A stretch of 15,419 bases of DNA, from assembly GCA_046538375.1 (NCBI GenBank), contig JBKHJA010000058.1, forward strand, positions 1 through 15,419. The letters run 5' to 3'. The position numbers and the translations under genes were made by a program. This document shows positions 1-7,228 of this stretch, one piece after another; positions within the stretch are counted from its first letter, which is position 1; every line of letters begins with the position of its first letter. Origin of the DNA: JBKHJA01 sp046538375 (lineage in GTDB: Bacteria > Acidobacteriota > Aminicenantia > Aminicenantales > Aminicenantaceae). The notes under the pieces were generated by a model that saw only the letters and a program-made list of their open reading frames with translations, searched no databases and was not told the origin of the DNA.

Positions 1-245
1 AGCGAAGTCCGAATGGGAGCTAATTTTCCTGATTTGTGGCTTTCCACAAATCAGTTGGGGTTCCAAGGGGATATGTCCCTTTGGTCGCAGAGCGGAGGTC
101 TTATCCTCCGCTCGAGAAGGGGGAGGCAGGGAGCCCCGATGGAATCGGGGCGAGCGTCGGAAGGGGGGAAGCGGAGCTGTTCCCCCTCCGAGGACTCGCC
201 GGGGAAAATAAGCGTGCTGACGACCCCCCTATCCCTCATCCCTAT
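1..245 (+). repeat. Hairpin-rich dispersed repeat, right-hand part (enters from the window edge)
   Basis: I see no credible gene before 345. Bases 1-77 recur at 15343-15419 with one difference (A22 versus G15364). The stretch is a chain of hairpins: 29-39 with 44-54 (perfect 11-bp stem, CTTT loop), 63-70 with 77-84, 90-98 with 105-113 (9 bp), 133-140 with 144-151 (8 bp, GGA loop) and 164-170 with 180-186. It ends in a C-rich tail at about 216-243. Read on the other strand, that tail resembles the start of the other copy near 15271 (an AGGG-TGAGG-AT-GGGGG pattern), so the full unit probably has imperfect terminal inverted repeats and is roughly 320 bp long. Small reading frames here are compositional and have no recognisable product. 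A structured RNA or a non-autonomous mobile repeat are both possible. Confidence 0.75.
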
Positions 246-282
246 CACGGAAATGGAAATGCTTGCCCATATAACATATAGC

Positions 283-311
283 TTTATCATGTCCCATGTC
301 TGTGTTATTAT
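283..311 (+). promoter_or_regulatory. Possible hflKC promoter (extended -10)
   Basis: TTTATC at 283-288 is followed after 17 nt by TATTAT at 306-311. The -10 is preceded by TGT (303-305), giving the extended -10 pattern TGn. The -35 match is poor, so this rests mainly on the -10. Predicted transcription start is near 318, about 27 nt before the hflK ATG. Confidence 0.35.
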
Positions 312-332
312 AACCATAATTCAATCCTACGC

Positions 333-339
333 AAGGAGG
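333..339 (+). promoter_or_regulatory. Shine-Dalgarno site that fixes the hflK start
   Basis: AAGGAGG lies 5 nt before ATG 345. The in-frame GTG at 339 overlaps this site and cannot be the start. The next ATG at 366 is too far from it. Confidence 0.8.
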
Positions 340-344
340 TGCTC

Positions 345-1322
345 ATGAGAGGCGATATTCCCTCCATGGAAATCAAGTTACCTAAAATCAAGGGGAATGT
401 GATCAAGATCATCGCAGGCGCGGTCATTGCTCTCATTCTGATTTTCGGTTCTATCTACCAGGTCAGCCCGGAACAGATAGGAGTCATTCTCCGTTTTGGC
501 AAGTTCGTCAGGACCACTGACCCTGGCCTTCACTTCAAACTTCCTCTGGGTATAGAAAAATTGATCAAAGTTCCTGTTCAGAGGCAGTTGAAGATGGAAT
601 TCGGCTTCCGCACCACCAGGCCTGGAGTGAGAACGGAATACAGAGTCACACCAGAGGCCAGAAAAGAAGCGGTGATGCTTACCGGAGACCTGAATGTGGG
701 GGTGGCAGAGTGGATTGTCCAGTACAAAATCAGGGACGCTTACAATCACCTGTTTAAAGTCAGGGATGTCAACAGCACTTTTCGCTACATGAATGAGGCT
801 GTGGTGAGAAAAGTGGTGGGAGATAACTCCGTAGACGAGGTGATCACCGTGGGTAGAGCCAGGATTGCCATGCAGGCCAAGGAAGAACTGCAGAAGATGT
901 GTGACCTTTATGAGATAGGTATCGAAGTCAACCAGTTGGTTTTCCAGGATGTCAATCCTCCTGATCCGGTCAAACCTTCTTTCAACGAAGTCAATGAAGC
1001 TCTGCAGGAGAAGGAAAGGAAAATAAACGAAGCCTGGTCAGACTACAACCAGGAAATCCCTAAAGCCAAAGGAGTAGCCAACCAGATGATAAGTGAAGCT
1101 GAGGGATATGCCACCCAAAGAGTCAACAATGCACAAGGAGATGCCAACCGTTTCCGGGCCATTTACAAAGAATATGCCAGAGCTCCTTTAGTCACCAGAA
1201 AACGTCTTTACCTGGAAACCATCAATGACATTCTTCCCCAAATCAGCAAAAAGATCTTTTTTGACGAAAAGCAGAAGAACATCCTGCCTCTATTGAATAT
1301 AGGCGAGGAGGTGAAAAAATGA
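345..1322 (+). CDS. hflK: HflK-like SPFH/band-7 membrane protein
   Basis: One half of the HflK-HflC complex, which in well-studied bacteria surrounds the membrane protease FtsH and limits its access to substrates. The 325-residue protein has a short charged N-terminus, one membrane helix at about residues 18-40, then the SPFH/band-7 domain (QVSPEQIGVILRFGKFV opens it). A long charged coiled-coil region follows (about 215-270, with the typical EAEGYA and NAQGDA stretches). It lacks the glycine/proline-rich N-terminal extension of proteobacterial HflK, so it is shorter than the E. coli protein (about 420 aa). Start 345 is chosen from the AAGGAGG site. Its stop overlaps the hflC start by 4 nt (ATGA), a sign of translational coupling. 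No ftsH is in the window. Identity as HflK rather than a general SPFH protein rests on the sequence and on the paired hflC. Confidence 0.9.
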   Translation: MRGDIPSMEIKLPKIKGNVIKIIAGAVIALILIFGSIYQVSPEQIGVILRFGKFVRTTDPGLHFKLPLGIEKLIKVPVQRQLKMEFGFRTTRPGVRTEYRVTPEARKEAVMLTGDLNVGVAEWIVQYKIRDAYNHLFKVRDVNSTFRYMNEAVVRKVVGDNSVDEVITVGRARIAMQAKEELQKMCDLYEIGIEVNQLVFQDVNPPDPVKPSFNEVNEALQEKERKINEAWSDYNQEIPKAKGVANQMISEAEGYATQRVNNAQGDANRFRAIYKEYARAPLVTRKRLYLETINDILPQISKKIFFDEKQKNILPLLNIGEEVKK

Positions 1323-2266
1323 GTAAAACAGCTAGAAATATCATTATTGCGGCTGCGGCTTTTGTGGGTCTCATTGTCCTGCTGGATGCTTTGTACATTG
1401 TTTCTGAGACAAACCAGGTGATCATCACCCAGTTCGGAGATCCTATCGGAGGAACCATAACCAAACCTGGCCTGCGTGGAAAGATTCCTTTCATCCAGAA
1501 AGCCCATTTCTTCGAGAAAAGATGGCTGGAATATGATGGAGATGCCAATCAGATTCCCACCAAAGACAAAAAATACATCTGGGTGGACACTTATGCCCGC
1601 TGGCGGATCAGCAATCCCCTCCTTTTCTTCCAGAGGCTAAGGGATGAGAGAGGTGCCCAGTCCAGACTCGATGATATCATTGACGGAGAGACCAGAAACG
1701 CTGTGGCAAACTTCGATCTGATCGAGATCGTCCGTTCTTCCAACCGCAAATTCGAGGTGACCGAAGAAATAGCCGATATCCTAGACCTTGCCTCTGCTGT
1801 TCCTGAGATCGAAACAGGAAGAGAAAAAATCGCTGAAATCATCCTGGAAAAATCATCTCAGATCACTAACGAATTTGGGATAGAACTCAAAGATGTAAGA
1901 ATCAAGAGAGTGAATTACGTGGAGGAAGTCCAGCGGAAAGTCTTTGACCGGATGATCGCCGAAAGACAGAGAATCGCCGCCAAGTACCGCTCAGAAGGAG
2001 ACGGAAGGAGCGCAGAAATCCGTGGGGAAAAAGAACGGGAGCTTAAAAGAATCCAGTCGGAAGCCTACCGCACAGCTGAAGAAATCAAGGGGAAAGCTGA
2101 TGCGGAAGCCACCAGAATCTATGCTCGAGCTTACAATCTGGATCCTGAGTTTTACCAGTTTACCAAAACTCTGGATACCTACCGTGCCAGCCTGACAGGG
2201 ACCTGGCTCCTTCTCTCCACAGACAGCGAATTCCTGAAATATTTGAAAAGCACCAGCAGAAGATAG
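1319..2266 (+). CDS. hflC: HflC-like SPFH/band-7 membrane protein
   Basis: Partner of HflK in the membrane complex that modulates FtsH. The 315-residue protein has an N-terminal membrane anchor (about 5-27). The SPFH domain opens with VSETNQVIITQFGDP. Typical HflC features follow: WLEYDGDANQIPTKDKK, the ARWRI strand and a coiled-coil with ERQRIAAKYRSEGDG and RGEKERE. Near the C-terminus is the conserved YNLDPEFYQF plus SLTGT pattern seen in HflC. ATG 1319 overlaps the hflK stop and has an excellent Shine-Dalgarno match (GGAGGTGA, 1307-1314) lying inside the end of hflK. Length is close to the family norm (about 330). The gene converges on the dehydratase gene with only 9 nt between the two stops and no visible terminator hairpin. 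Confidence 0.92.
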   Translation: MSKTARNIIIAAAAFVGLIVLLDALYIVSETNQVIITQFGDPIGGTITKPGLRGKIPFIQKAHFFEKRWLEYDGDANQIPTKDKKYIWVDTYARWRISNPLLFFQRLRDERGAQSRLDDIIDGETRNAVANFDLIEIVRSSNRKFEVTEEIADILDLASAVPEIETGREKIAEIILEKSSQITNEFGIELKDVRIKRVNYVEEVQRKVFDRMIAERQRIAAKYRSEGDGRSAEIRGEKERELKRIQSEAYRTAEEIKGKADAEATRIYARAYNLDPEFYQFTKTLDTYRASLTGTWLLLSTDSEFLKYLKSTSRR

Positions 2267-2275
2267 ACTCTCCGT

Positions 2276-3238
2276 TTATTGAGCTATAATCTGCCTCAAC
2301 CTCTCCATGGAAATGTTGCTGCCGGTAAGGATCAGGGCCACTTTTTTTCCTTTCAGCCTCTGTTTGATCTTAAGGGCTGCAGCCAGGGGACAAGCCCCTG
2401 CTTCTTCGGCCATATTCCTGATCAGCTCCATGATAAGAAGAACAGCATGGACCATTTCCTCTTCTGAAACCAGGATAAAGTCTGCCAGGTACTCCTGAAG
2501 GATTCCCTGGGTCAGCTCATAGCCCACCTGAGTGGCCAATCCCTCAGCAGCGGTTTCCATTTTGTCCTTGACAATTTTTTTGTTCCTCCAGGAAAGATAA
2601 GCGGCAGGAGCCTTCTCTGCTTGAACACCGATGACTTCCACCTGCGGATTTACCGCTTGTTTAACCACACAGCATCCGGAAGCCCCGCTCCCCCCACCTA
2701 CCGGGACAATGATCACATCCAGGGAAGGAATTTCCTCCAGTATTTCCAGAGCATAGGTGGCCACTCCAGCGATCAGATAGGGCTCGTTGGCAGGATGGAT
2801 GAAACGCGCTCCCCTCTCTCCAGCCAGCTTTTCGGCATAGTCCTTGGATTCATCAAATATGCGCCCGAAGAAAACAGTATTCGCTCCCAGGCTCTTTATG
2901 GCCTTGACCTTGGTGGGATTGGCTTTTTCGGGCATCACTATGGTCACAGGCACCTTAAAAAGATTGGAAGCATAGGCGATGGAGAGAGCATGATTCCCGG
3001 TGGAAGCTGTGACCACCCCTTTCTCCCGCTGGTCCCGGTTCAGATGATAAATCAGATTGATGCCCCCCCTGACTTTGAAAGCCCGGGTCTGGAAGAAATT
3101 TTCATGCTTGACGAAAACTTTCGCGTTCAGAATCTGATTCAACTGAGGGTAAGAATAAAGGGGAGTCCGAGGCAGGTAGTCCCTTATGATGGCTCTCGCT
3201 TCCAGAACATCCCTGAATGTGGGTCGCTTTAAGTTCAT
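2276..3238 (-). CDS. Threonine/serine dehydratase-like PLP enzyme (fold type II)
   Basis: Probably deaminates threonine or serine to 2-oxobutyrate or pyruvate plus ammonia in the cytoplasm. The 320-residue protein is a single catalytic domain without a C-terminal ACT regulatory domain, so it resembles the catabolic TdcB type or serine racemase rather than biosynthetic IlvA. Visible motifs are the PLP lysine K55 in RAFKVRGG (usual form SFKxRGA), the phosphate-contact loop ASTGNHALS at about 79-87 (usual form SxGNHxQG), and the glycine loop VGGGSGASG near 179-187. The substitutions in all three motifs (S to A before the lysine; QG to LS; the glycine loop) leave substrate choice open. AAAGGAA lies upstream of ATG 3238. 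It is the second gene of a two-gene unit, 14 nt after the D-cysteine desulfhydrase-like gene. A role in amino-acid catabolism is inferred. Confidence 0.85.
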   Translation of the reverse strand: MNLKRPTFRDVLEARAIIRDYLPRTPLYSYPQLNQILNAKVFVKHENFFQTRAFKVRGGINLIYHLNRDQREKGVVTASTGNHALSIAYASNLFKVPVTIVMPEKANPTKVKAIKSLGANTVFFGRIFDESKDYAEKLAGERGARFIHPANEPYLIAGVATYALEILEEIPSLDVIIVPVGGGSGASGCCVVKQAVNPQVEVIGVQAEKAPAAYLSWRNKKIVKDKMETAAEGLATQVGYELTQGILQEYLADFILVSEEEMVHAVLLIMELIRNMAEEAGACPLAAALKIKQRLKGKKVALILTGSNISMERLRQIIAQ

Positions 3239-3252
3239 CTTATATTCCTTTT

Positions 3253-4335
3253 TTATTTCTTCACCTTCTGCAGAAAACCGGTCAATTTATGTTTATTGGG
3301 GAAAAGAGCCGGAGTTCCTCCGGTGTGAAAGAATACAATTTTTTGATCTTTCCTGAAATATCCTTTTTTAATAAGGTCAATCAGGCCAACCATGGCCTTG
3401 CCGGTGTAGACCGGGTCAAGGAATATTCCTTCCTCCATAGACACCAGTCTGAGCGTATCTGATACTTCCTGGTTTACCATTCCATAGCCCTCTTTGATGT
3501 AATCATCAAAAACAATGATATCTTCTTTTTCCATACTGATATCTAAATCCAGAGTTTCCACCGTGTTTTGAGCTATAGTCCACACATCCCTGCTGAAAGG
3601 CTCCTTTTCATCGGAAACGCTGATGCCCAGGACTCTGGTGCCTTCCTCAAGGGCCTTAGCTCCCACCACCAGACCAGCCTGAGTCCCCCCTGAACCGGTG
3701 GCATGGACAACACAATCGAAATCCATTCCCCGTTCCTCAGCCTGCTCTTCCAATTCCACAAATGCCTCCACGTAGCTCACAGCACCAAGGGGTATTTCCA
3801 TAGAGCCTCCCACCATCGACCCTCCGATAGGAGCTACATAAGCCGTATATCCCCATTCTTTTATCTCATTTAGGGTCTCATCCATGATTTCCTCCACATC
3901 TTCCTGCTGCACCACCCTTCCCTGGACTGCTTCTTTGAGATGAATCTGTGCATCCAGAATAAAATCCAGAAGAAGATTGCCGTCATATTCCTCAGGAAGG
4001 TCATAGGTCTTAAACAGAAGCAGCACTGGTTTTATCCCGAATTTTCTGGCGGCAGCAGCGGTCTGAAGACACCAGTTCGACTGCACGCTGGCCCAGGTGA
4101 CAATAACATCAGCTTTTCGACTCAGAGCATCCTGGATGATGAATTCGAGTTTTCGCGACTTGTTGCCGCCAAAAGCCAATCCAGTGAGATCGTCCCGCTT
4201 GATGTAAATTTCCGGCCCTCCCAGCCGCCGGGATAAATTCTCCAGTTTCTGCAGGGGAGTGGGGCGGTGAATCAGATTTTTTCTTGGAAATTCTCCCATT
4301 TTTTTCTTCAAATCAGCCGTAGAAAATTTTGCCAT
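3253..4335 (-). CDS. D-cysteine desulfhydrase / ACC deaminase family PLP enzyme
   Basis: Fold-type II PLP enzyme of the group that includes D-cysteine desulfhydrase (D-cysteine to pyruvate, H2S and ammonia), ACC deaminase and L-cysteate sulfo-lyase. The motifs are clear: RPTPLQKLENLS, IKRDDLTG, then GGNKSRKLEF with PLP lysine K59. A Q-SNW motif follows (WASVQSNWCLQTAAAARKFG). The glycine loop is ATGSGGTQAG, and HTGGTPALF near the C-terminus is typical of D-cysteine desulfhydrases. At 360 residues it is slightly longer than the usual 325-340. Start 4335 is chosen because GGAGG (4341-4345) sits 5 nt upstream. Earlier in-frame ATGs (4353, 4383) lie in or upstream of the likely promoter. It leads the operon with the dehydratase. 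The exact substrate cannot be read from the sequence. Confidence 0.85.
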   Translation of the reverse strand: MAKFSTADLKKKMGEFPRKNLIHRPTPLQKLENLSRRLGGPEIYIKRDDLTGLAFGGNKSRKLEFIIQDALSRKADVIVTWASVQSNWCLQTAAAARKFGIKPVLLLFKTYDLPEEYDGNLLLDFILDAQIHLKEAVQGRVVQQEDVEEIMDETLNEIKEWGYTAYVAPIGGSMVGGSMEIPLGAVSYVEAFVELEEQAEERGMDFDCVVHATGSGGTQAGLVVGAKALEEGTRVLGISVSDEKEPFSRDVWTIAQNTVETLDLDISMEKEDIIVFDDYIKEGYGMVNQEVSDTLRLVSMEEGIFLDPVYTGKAMVGLIDLIKKGYFRKDQKIVFFHTGGTPALFPNKHKLTGFLQKVKK

Positions 4336-4340
4336 TTTTT

Positions 4341-4345
4341 CCTCC
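4341..4345 (-). promoter_or_regulatory. Shine-Dalgarno site that fixes the D-cysteine desulfhydrase-like start
   Basis: GGAGG on the minus strand, 5 nt before ATG 4335. It rules out the longer versions starting at 4353 or 4383. Confidence 0.75.
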
Positions 4346-4354
4346 GAAGTCATG

Positions 4355-4383
4355 ATTTTATAACAGAAAAAGAAGCCAGGCAA
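4355..4383 (-). promoter_or_regulatory. Probable promoter of the two-gene PLP-enzyme operon
   Basis: On the minus strand TTGCCT (4383-4378) is followed after 17 nt by TAAAAT (4360-4355). Predicted transcription start is near 4347, just upstream of the GGAGG site. It lies 7 nt from the left target duplication of the inverted-repeat element at 4401. Confidence 0.5.
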
Positions 4384-4400
4384 GATTTATAGACTAAAGG

Positions 4401-4497
4401 TAAACATCTTTTTTTCCGGGGTAAAAAACCTGGACGGGAGCGAAGCCATTCCCAAATACATGTTCTTAGTATCTCACCCCGGAAAAAAAGAGGCTTC
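4401..4497. mobile_element. MITE-like inverted-repeat element, short copy (family 1, copy A), with 11-bp target duplication
   Basis: Bases 4407-4422 and 4476-4491 are a perfect 16-bp inverted repeat (TCTTTTTTTCCGGGGT and its complement) around 53 nt. The right 74 bases (4424-4497) recur at 13709-13782 with only three differences. The element is flanked by a perfect 11-bp direct repeat, TAGACTAAAGG, at 4390-4400 and 4498-4508, which reads as a target-site duplication. Compared with the longer copy at 13642 it lacks about 47 internal bases, lost between short A-rich repeats. It encodes nothing and would need a transposase supplied elsewhere. Its arms are not followed by a T-tract in the right place on either strand, so it does not look like a terminator. 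Confidence 0.8.
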
Positions 4498-4522
4498 TAG
4501 ACTAAAGGGAAGTACTTTTAAA

Positions 4523-4547
4523 GCTGACGACCCCCTATCCCTCACCC
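4523..4547 (+). repeat. Solo right end of the window-edge repeat
   Basis: GCTGACGACCCC-CTATCCCTCA followed by CCC matches the tail of the edge repeat at 216-241, apart from a C-run one base shorter and a small change near the end. Nothing else of the hairpin chain is present, so this is a truncated or end-only copy. It lies 14 nt from the 4498-4508 target duplication. Confidence 0.55.
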
Positions 4548-4570
4548 ATTACAATCAGTATTTATAATCA

Positions 4571-5404
4571 TCACGGTTTTGGAGATGCCTCCAATTTCAA
4601 GGATAGGGCTGAGTTTTTGTCGGTCATGAGTTTTTCAATATCACCAGTTTCCTTCACATACTCACCTACGGCCTGGAAGCCCAGAAATTTGCCGGCCCGG
4701 GCTGGAAGTCCCAGCTCCCCGCTTCCCTTGAAATAAAAATCGATGAGTTTTGGCTGGGAATATCTGCCGCTGCAGAATATTTCTTTCAAATAAGCCTCAT
4801 TGGCCTTACACCAATTCAGGGTAGCCCGGCTGAACAGAAAATGATTTTCGAGTTTATGTCCGGGGAAAACCAAACGCGAAAAATAAGTCCCTATTCCTTC
4901 TGAGACCAAAAGCCATTTCCACTTCTTATCCTGGGGCACTTCTCCGCTGGTTGAATTCAAAACATAATGGGCATATTCATGGGCAAACAGAATTCTCAAT
5001 AATCTGAAGTCCCTGAATCTTTCCAGGCCAAACCCGATAACAGGTTTGTTTTGAAAATCCATAACAAAGCCATCCGGACTGAAAAAGCCCACCAATAGAT
5101 AGACTTCTGGTTCTTCCTGGAGAGAGATTATGCTTTTGCATCTGTTATAAGCATCTGTGATGATTTTTTCAGGCGGGCAGACTGAAACCAGATGTTTCAG
5201 CCAAGAATAATCCGATTTTTTGATCCTCTCCACTCTTTCCTTCAACGACAATTCATCGATCAGCGGAAAATGTGAAAAATACTCCTCCAGAAATTCCCGG
5301 TGGGGTTTATAGTAGTGAGTGGAATAGACTCTCCATTTATCAGAGTTTGATGAAATTTTCTGTTCAAACTTGAAAAAATCTCTGTATAAAGAATGGATTT
5401 TCAT
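4571..5404 (-). CDS. Putative zinc metallopeptidase with an HEYAH motif
   Basis: I do not recognise a named gene. The 277-residue protein has HEYAH at residues 142-146 in the hydrophobic context RILFAHEYAHYVLN. A glutamate follows 23 residues later in LLVSEGIGTYFSRL (E169). HExxH plus a downstream E in an EGxxxYF helix is the layout of gluzincin-type zinc peptidases, and the pattern recalls the DUF2268/DUF5700 type of predicted metalloproteases. No signal peptide or membrane segment is visible, so a cytoplasmic location is likely. The N-terminal 130 residues are charged and helical, with no motif I know. ATG 5404 is the only good start. No strong Shine-Dalgarno site is properly spaced, although purine-rich sequence lies upstream. 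It is transcribed divergently from the symporter; a functional link between them is not shown. Confidence 0.7.
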   Translation of the reverse strand: MKIHSLYRDFFKFEQKISSNSDKWRVYSTHYYKPHREFLEEYFSHFPLIDELSLKERVERIKKSDYSWLKHLVSVCPPEKIITDAYNRCKSIISLQEEPEVYLLVGFFSPDGFVMDFQNKPVIGFGLERFRDFRLLRILFAHEYAHYVLNSTSGEVPQDKKWKWLLVSEGIGTYFSRLVFPGHKLENHFLFSRATLNWCKANEAYLKEIFCSGRYSQPKLIDFYFKGSGELGLPARAGKFLGFQAVGEYVKETGDIEKLMTDKNSALSLKLEASPKP

Positions 5405-5582
5405 GGACTTCTCGCTTTCCTGTCCCTCCCTTGATTTTTATTCCCGTTCATTGTATTCAATAATGTCAATCCATTAAGGAATGCAGGGCTTGATCTATAA
5501 GGACTCTCGGCTGCTCATGGCGATGAACGATATTTTTTTATCTTTCCATTCCCCGCAACAGGCGATTTATCCCTTACCACAT

Positions 5583-5612
5583 TTGATTGACCGGGATAAA
5601 AGAGAATAAAAT
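5583..5612 (+). promoter_or_regulatory. Probable promoter of the sodium/solute symporter gene
   Basis: TTGATT (5583-5588) is followed after 18 nt by TAAAAT (5607-5612). The predicted start near 5619 gives a leader of about 17 nt with no evident Shine-Dalgarno site before ATG 5636. The rest of the 231-nt divergent spacer (5405-5635) is AT-rich with no further structure that I can support. Confidence 0.45.
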
Positions 5613-5635
5613 CGGGTTGACTCAAAGATTTATTC

Positions 5636-7216
5636 ATGTCCTCCCTTGATTGGATCGTTATCTTCGGTTATGCAGCCGGCCTGATTGTTCTGGGCTGGTG
5701 GCTGGGCCTCAGGCAAAAATCCTCTGAAGACTATTATCTGGCTGGCCGAAGACTTCCCTGGCTGCCTATCGGTTTTTCCACCATGTCCACCCAACTGGGA
5801 GCCATTTCTTTTATCTCTGCTCCCGCCTTTGTGGCCCTCCGTCCTGGAGGGGGAATGATCTGGCTGGGATACGAGCTTGGTGTTCCCCTGGCCATGATCG
5901 TGCTCATGTTTTTCTTCTTTCCTGTGTTCCATTCCCTCAGAATCATCAGTGTGTATGAGTACCTGGAAAGACGCTACGATGTCAAGACCAGAGTGGTGAT
6001 GAGCCTGATTTTTCAGATAAGTCGAGGCCTGGCAACCGGAGTGGCCATCTACGCGGCAGCCATTGTTTTATCAGTGGCTGTTCGAGTTCCTCTGGGCCTG
6101 ACTATTTTTCTTATCGGAGCGGTGGCTGTGGTGTATGAACTCTTTGGGGGAATCCATGTGGACATTGTTTCAGACACCATCCAGATGGTGGTCATCCTGA
6201 TCGGAATCATCGTGGTGGGCGTGGTAGGGCTTCATCTCATCGGAGGCTGGTCCACTATCCCTCACCTGCTGGAATCGGGCCGCTTCTTGGCTTTGGACTT
6301 TTCAGCCCACGGCCTGGGCGACGGCAGAGATTTCGGGTTCTGGCCTCTCTTCCTGGGCGGCTTCTTTTTGTATGTCTCCTACTACGGCTGTGACCAGAGC
6401 CAGGTCCAGAGGGAGCTTTCAGCAAGAACCCTCAAAGACTGCAAACTCAGCCTTCTGTTCAACGGTTTTTTCCGGTTTCCTGTAGTACTGGCCTACTGCA
6501 TGGTAGGACTTATCCTGGGAGCCTATGTCATATCCAATCCTTCCTTCCTGGCCAAAATCCCTCAGGGAAATTACGACTACCTTCTCCCTACTTTTATCAT
6601 GGAAAAAATGCCACCCGGGGTGGTAGGGATCTTATTCATAGCTCTCATGGCCGCCGCCATGTCTTCTCTGGATTCCTCCATAAATTCTCTAAGTGCTGCC
6701 ACCATGGAAGATATCTTTAAAAAGCTTGGGAAAAGAAAAATGGATCCCCGCCAGGAAATCAGGCTCTCCAAAATATTGACTCTGGTCTGGGGGATATTCT
6801 GCATCACCTTTGCCTTTTTTGTGGGGGATATCTCCCCTACCATAATCGAGTCCATAAACAAGATCGGTTCTGCCTTCTACGGTCCTGTCCTGGCGGTGTT
6901 TTTCATGGGCATAATTTTTTCCCGTGCTAAGCCGAAAGCAGCCATCTGGGGTCTGGGAACAGGAGTTGCGGTGAATCTTATGCTGTGGTCTTTTGTTCCT
7001 TCAGTTTCCTGGCTGTGGTGGAATGCCATTGGATTTTTCCTGACATCCCTGGTTATTTTTGGAGGGAGTTACCTCATCCGGGTTCAGTATCAAAGTTCTT
7101 TCAAAGTAGATATCGCTCCTGAGAAAATGGGGTGGAAGATAAGTTATGGAGCCCTGGCCCTCTATACCCTGGGTTTGATCCTGTTCCTGATTTACTTCCC
7201 TAAACTTTTTCTGTGA
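5636..7216 (+). CDS. Sodium/solute symporter (SSS family)
   Basis: Inner-membrane transporter that uses the sodium gradient to import a small solute. The 526-residue protein is hydrophobic throughout, with about 13-14 predicted membrane helices, matching SSS proteins of the SGLT type. It opens with the usual first helix and the SSEDYYLAGRRLPW loop, which is diagnostic of the family (DYFLAGR-like). The YEYLERRYD stretch follows helix 3. Helix 8 carries ALMAAAMSSLDSSINSLSA, whose serines correspond to the Na2 sodium site (SSLDS). The substrate cannot be assigned: family members carry sugars, sialic acid, proline, pantothenate and carboxylates. ATG 5636 is the natural start. The gene converges on nagZ, with stops 25 nt apart. 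Confidence 0.93.
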   Translation: MSSLDWIVIFGYAAGLIVLGWWLGLRQKSSEDYYLAGRRLPWLPIGFSTMSTQLGAISFISAPAFVALRPGGGMIWLGYELGVPLAMIVLMFFFFPVFHSLRIISVYEYLERRYDVKTRVVMSLIFQISRGLATGVAIYAAAIVLSVAVRVPLGLTIFLIGAVAVVYELFGGIHVDIVSDTIQMVVILIGIIVVGVVGLHLIGGWSTIPHLLESGRFLALDFSAHGLGDGRDFGFWPLFLGGFFLYVSYYGCDQSQVQRELSARTLKDCKLSLLFNGFFRFPVVLAYCMVGLILGAYVISNPSFLAKIPQGNYDYLLPTFIMEKMPPGVVGILFIALMAAAMSSLDSSINSLSAATMEDIFKKLGKRKMDPRQEIRLSKILTLVWGIFCITFAFFVGDISPTIIESINKIGSAFYGPVLAVFFMGIIFSRAKPKAAIWGLGTGVAVNLMLWSFVPSVSWLWWNAIGFFLTSLVIFGGSYLIRVQYQSSFKVDIAPEKMGWKISYGALALYTLGLILFLIYFPKLFL

Positions 7217-7228
7217 TCGTCATTTCCC

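Noticed and set aside
13..348. Overlapping small open frames on both strands at the left edge.
   Set aside because: They lie in a GC-rich hairpin repeat, have no recognisable product and no convincing ribosome sites, and the repeat recurs at the other edge as non-coding DNA.
4407..4491. The 16-bp inverted repeat as a terminator for the metallopeptidase gene.
   Set aside because: The loop is 53 nt, and on neither strand does a T-run follow the 3' arm. It is better explained as the arms of a mobile element.
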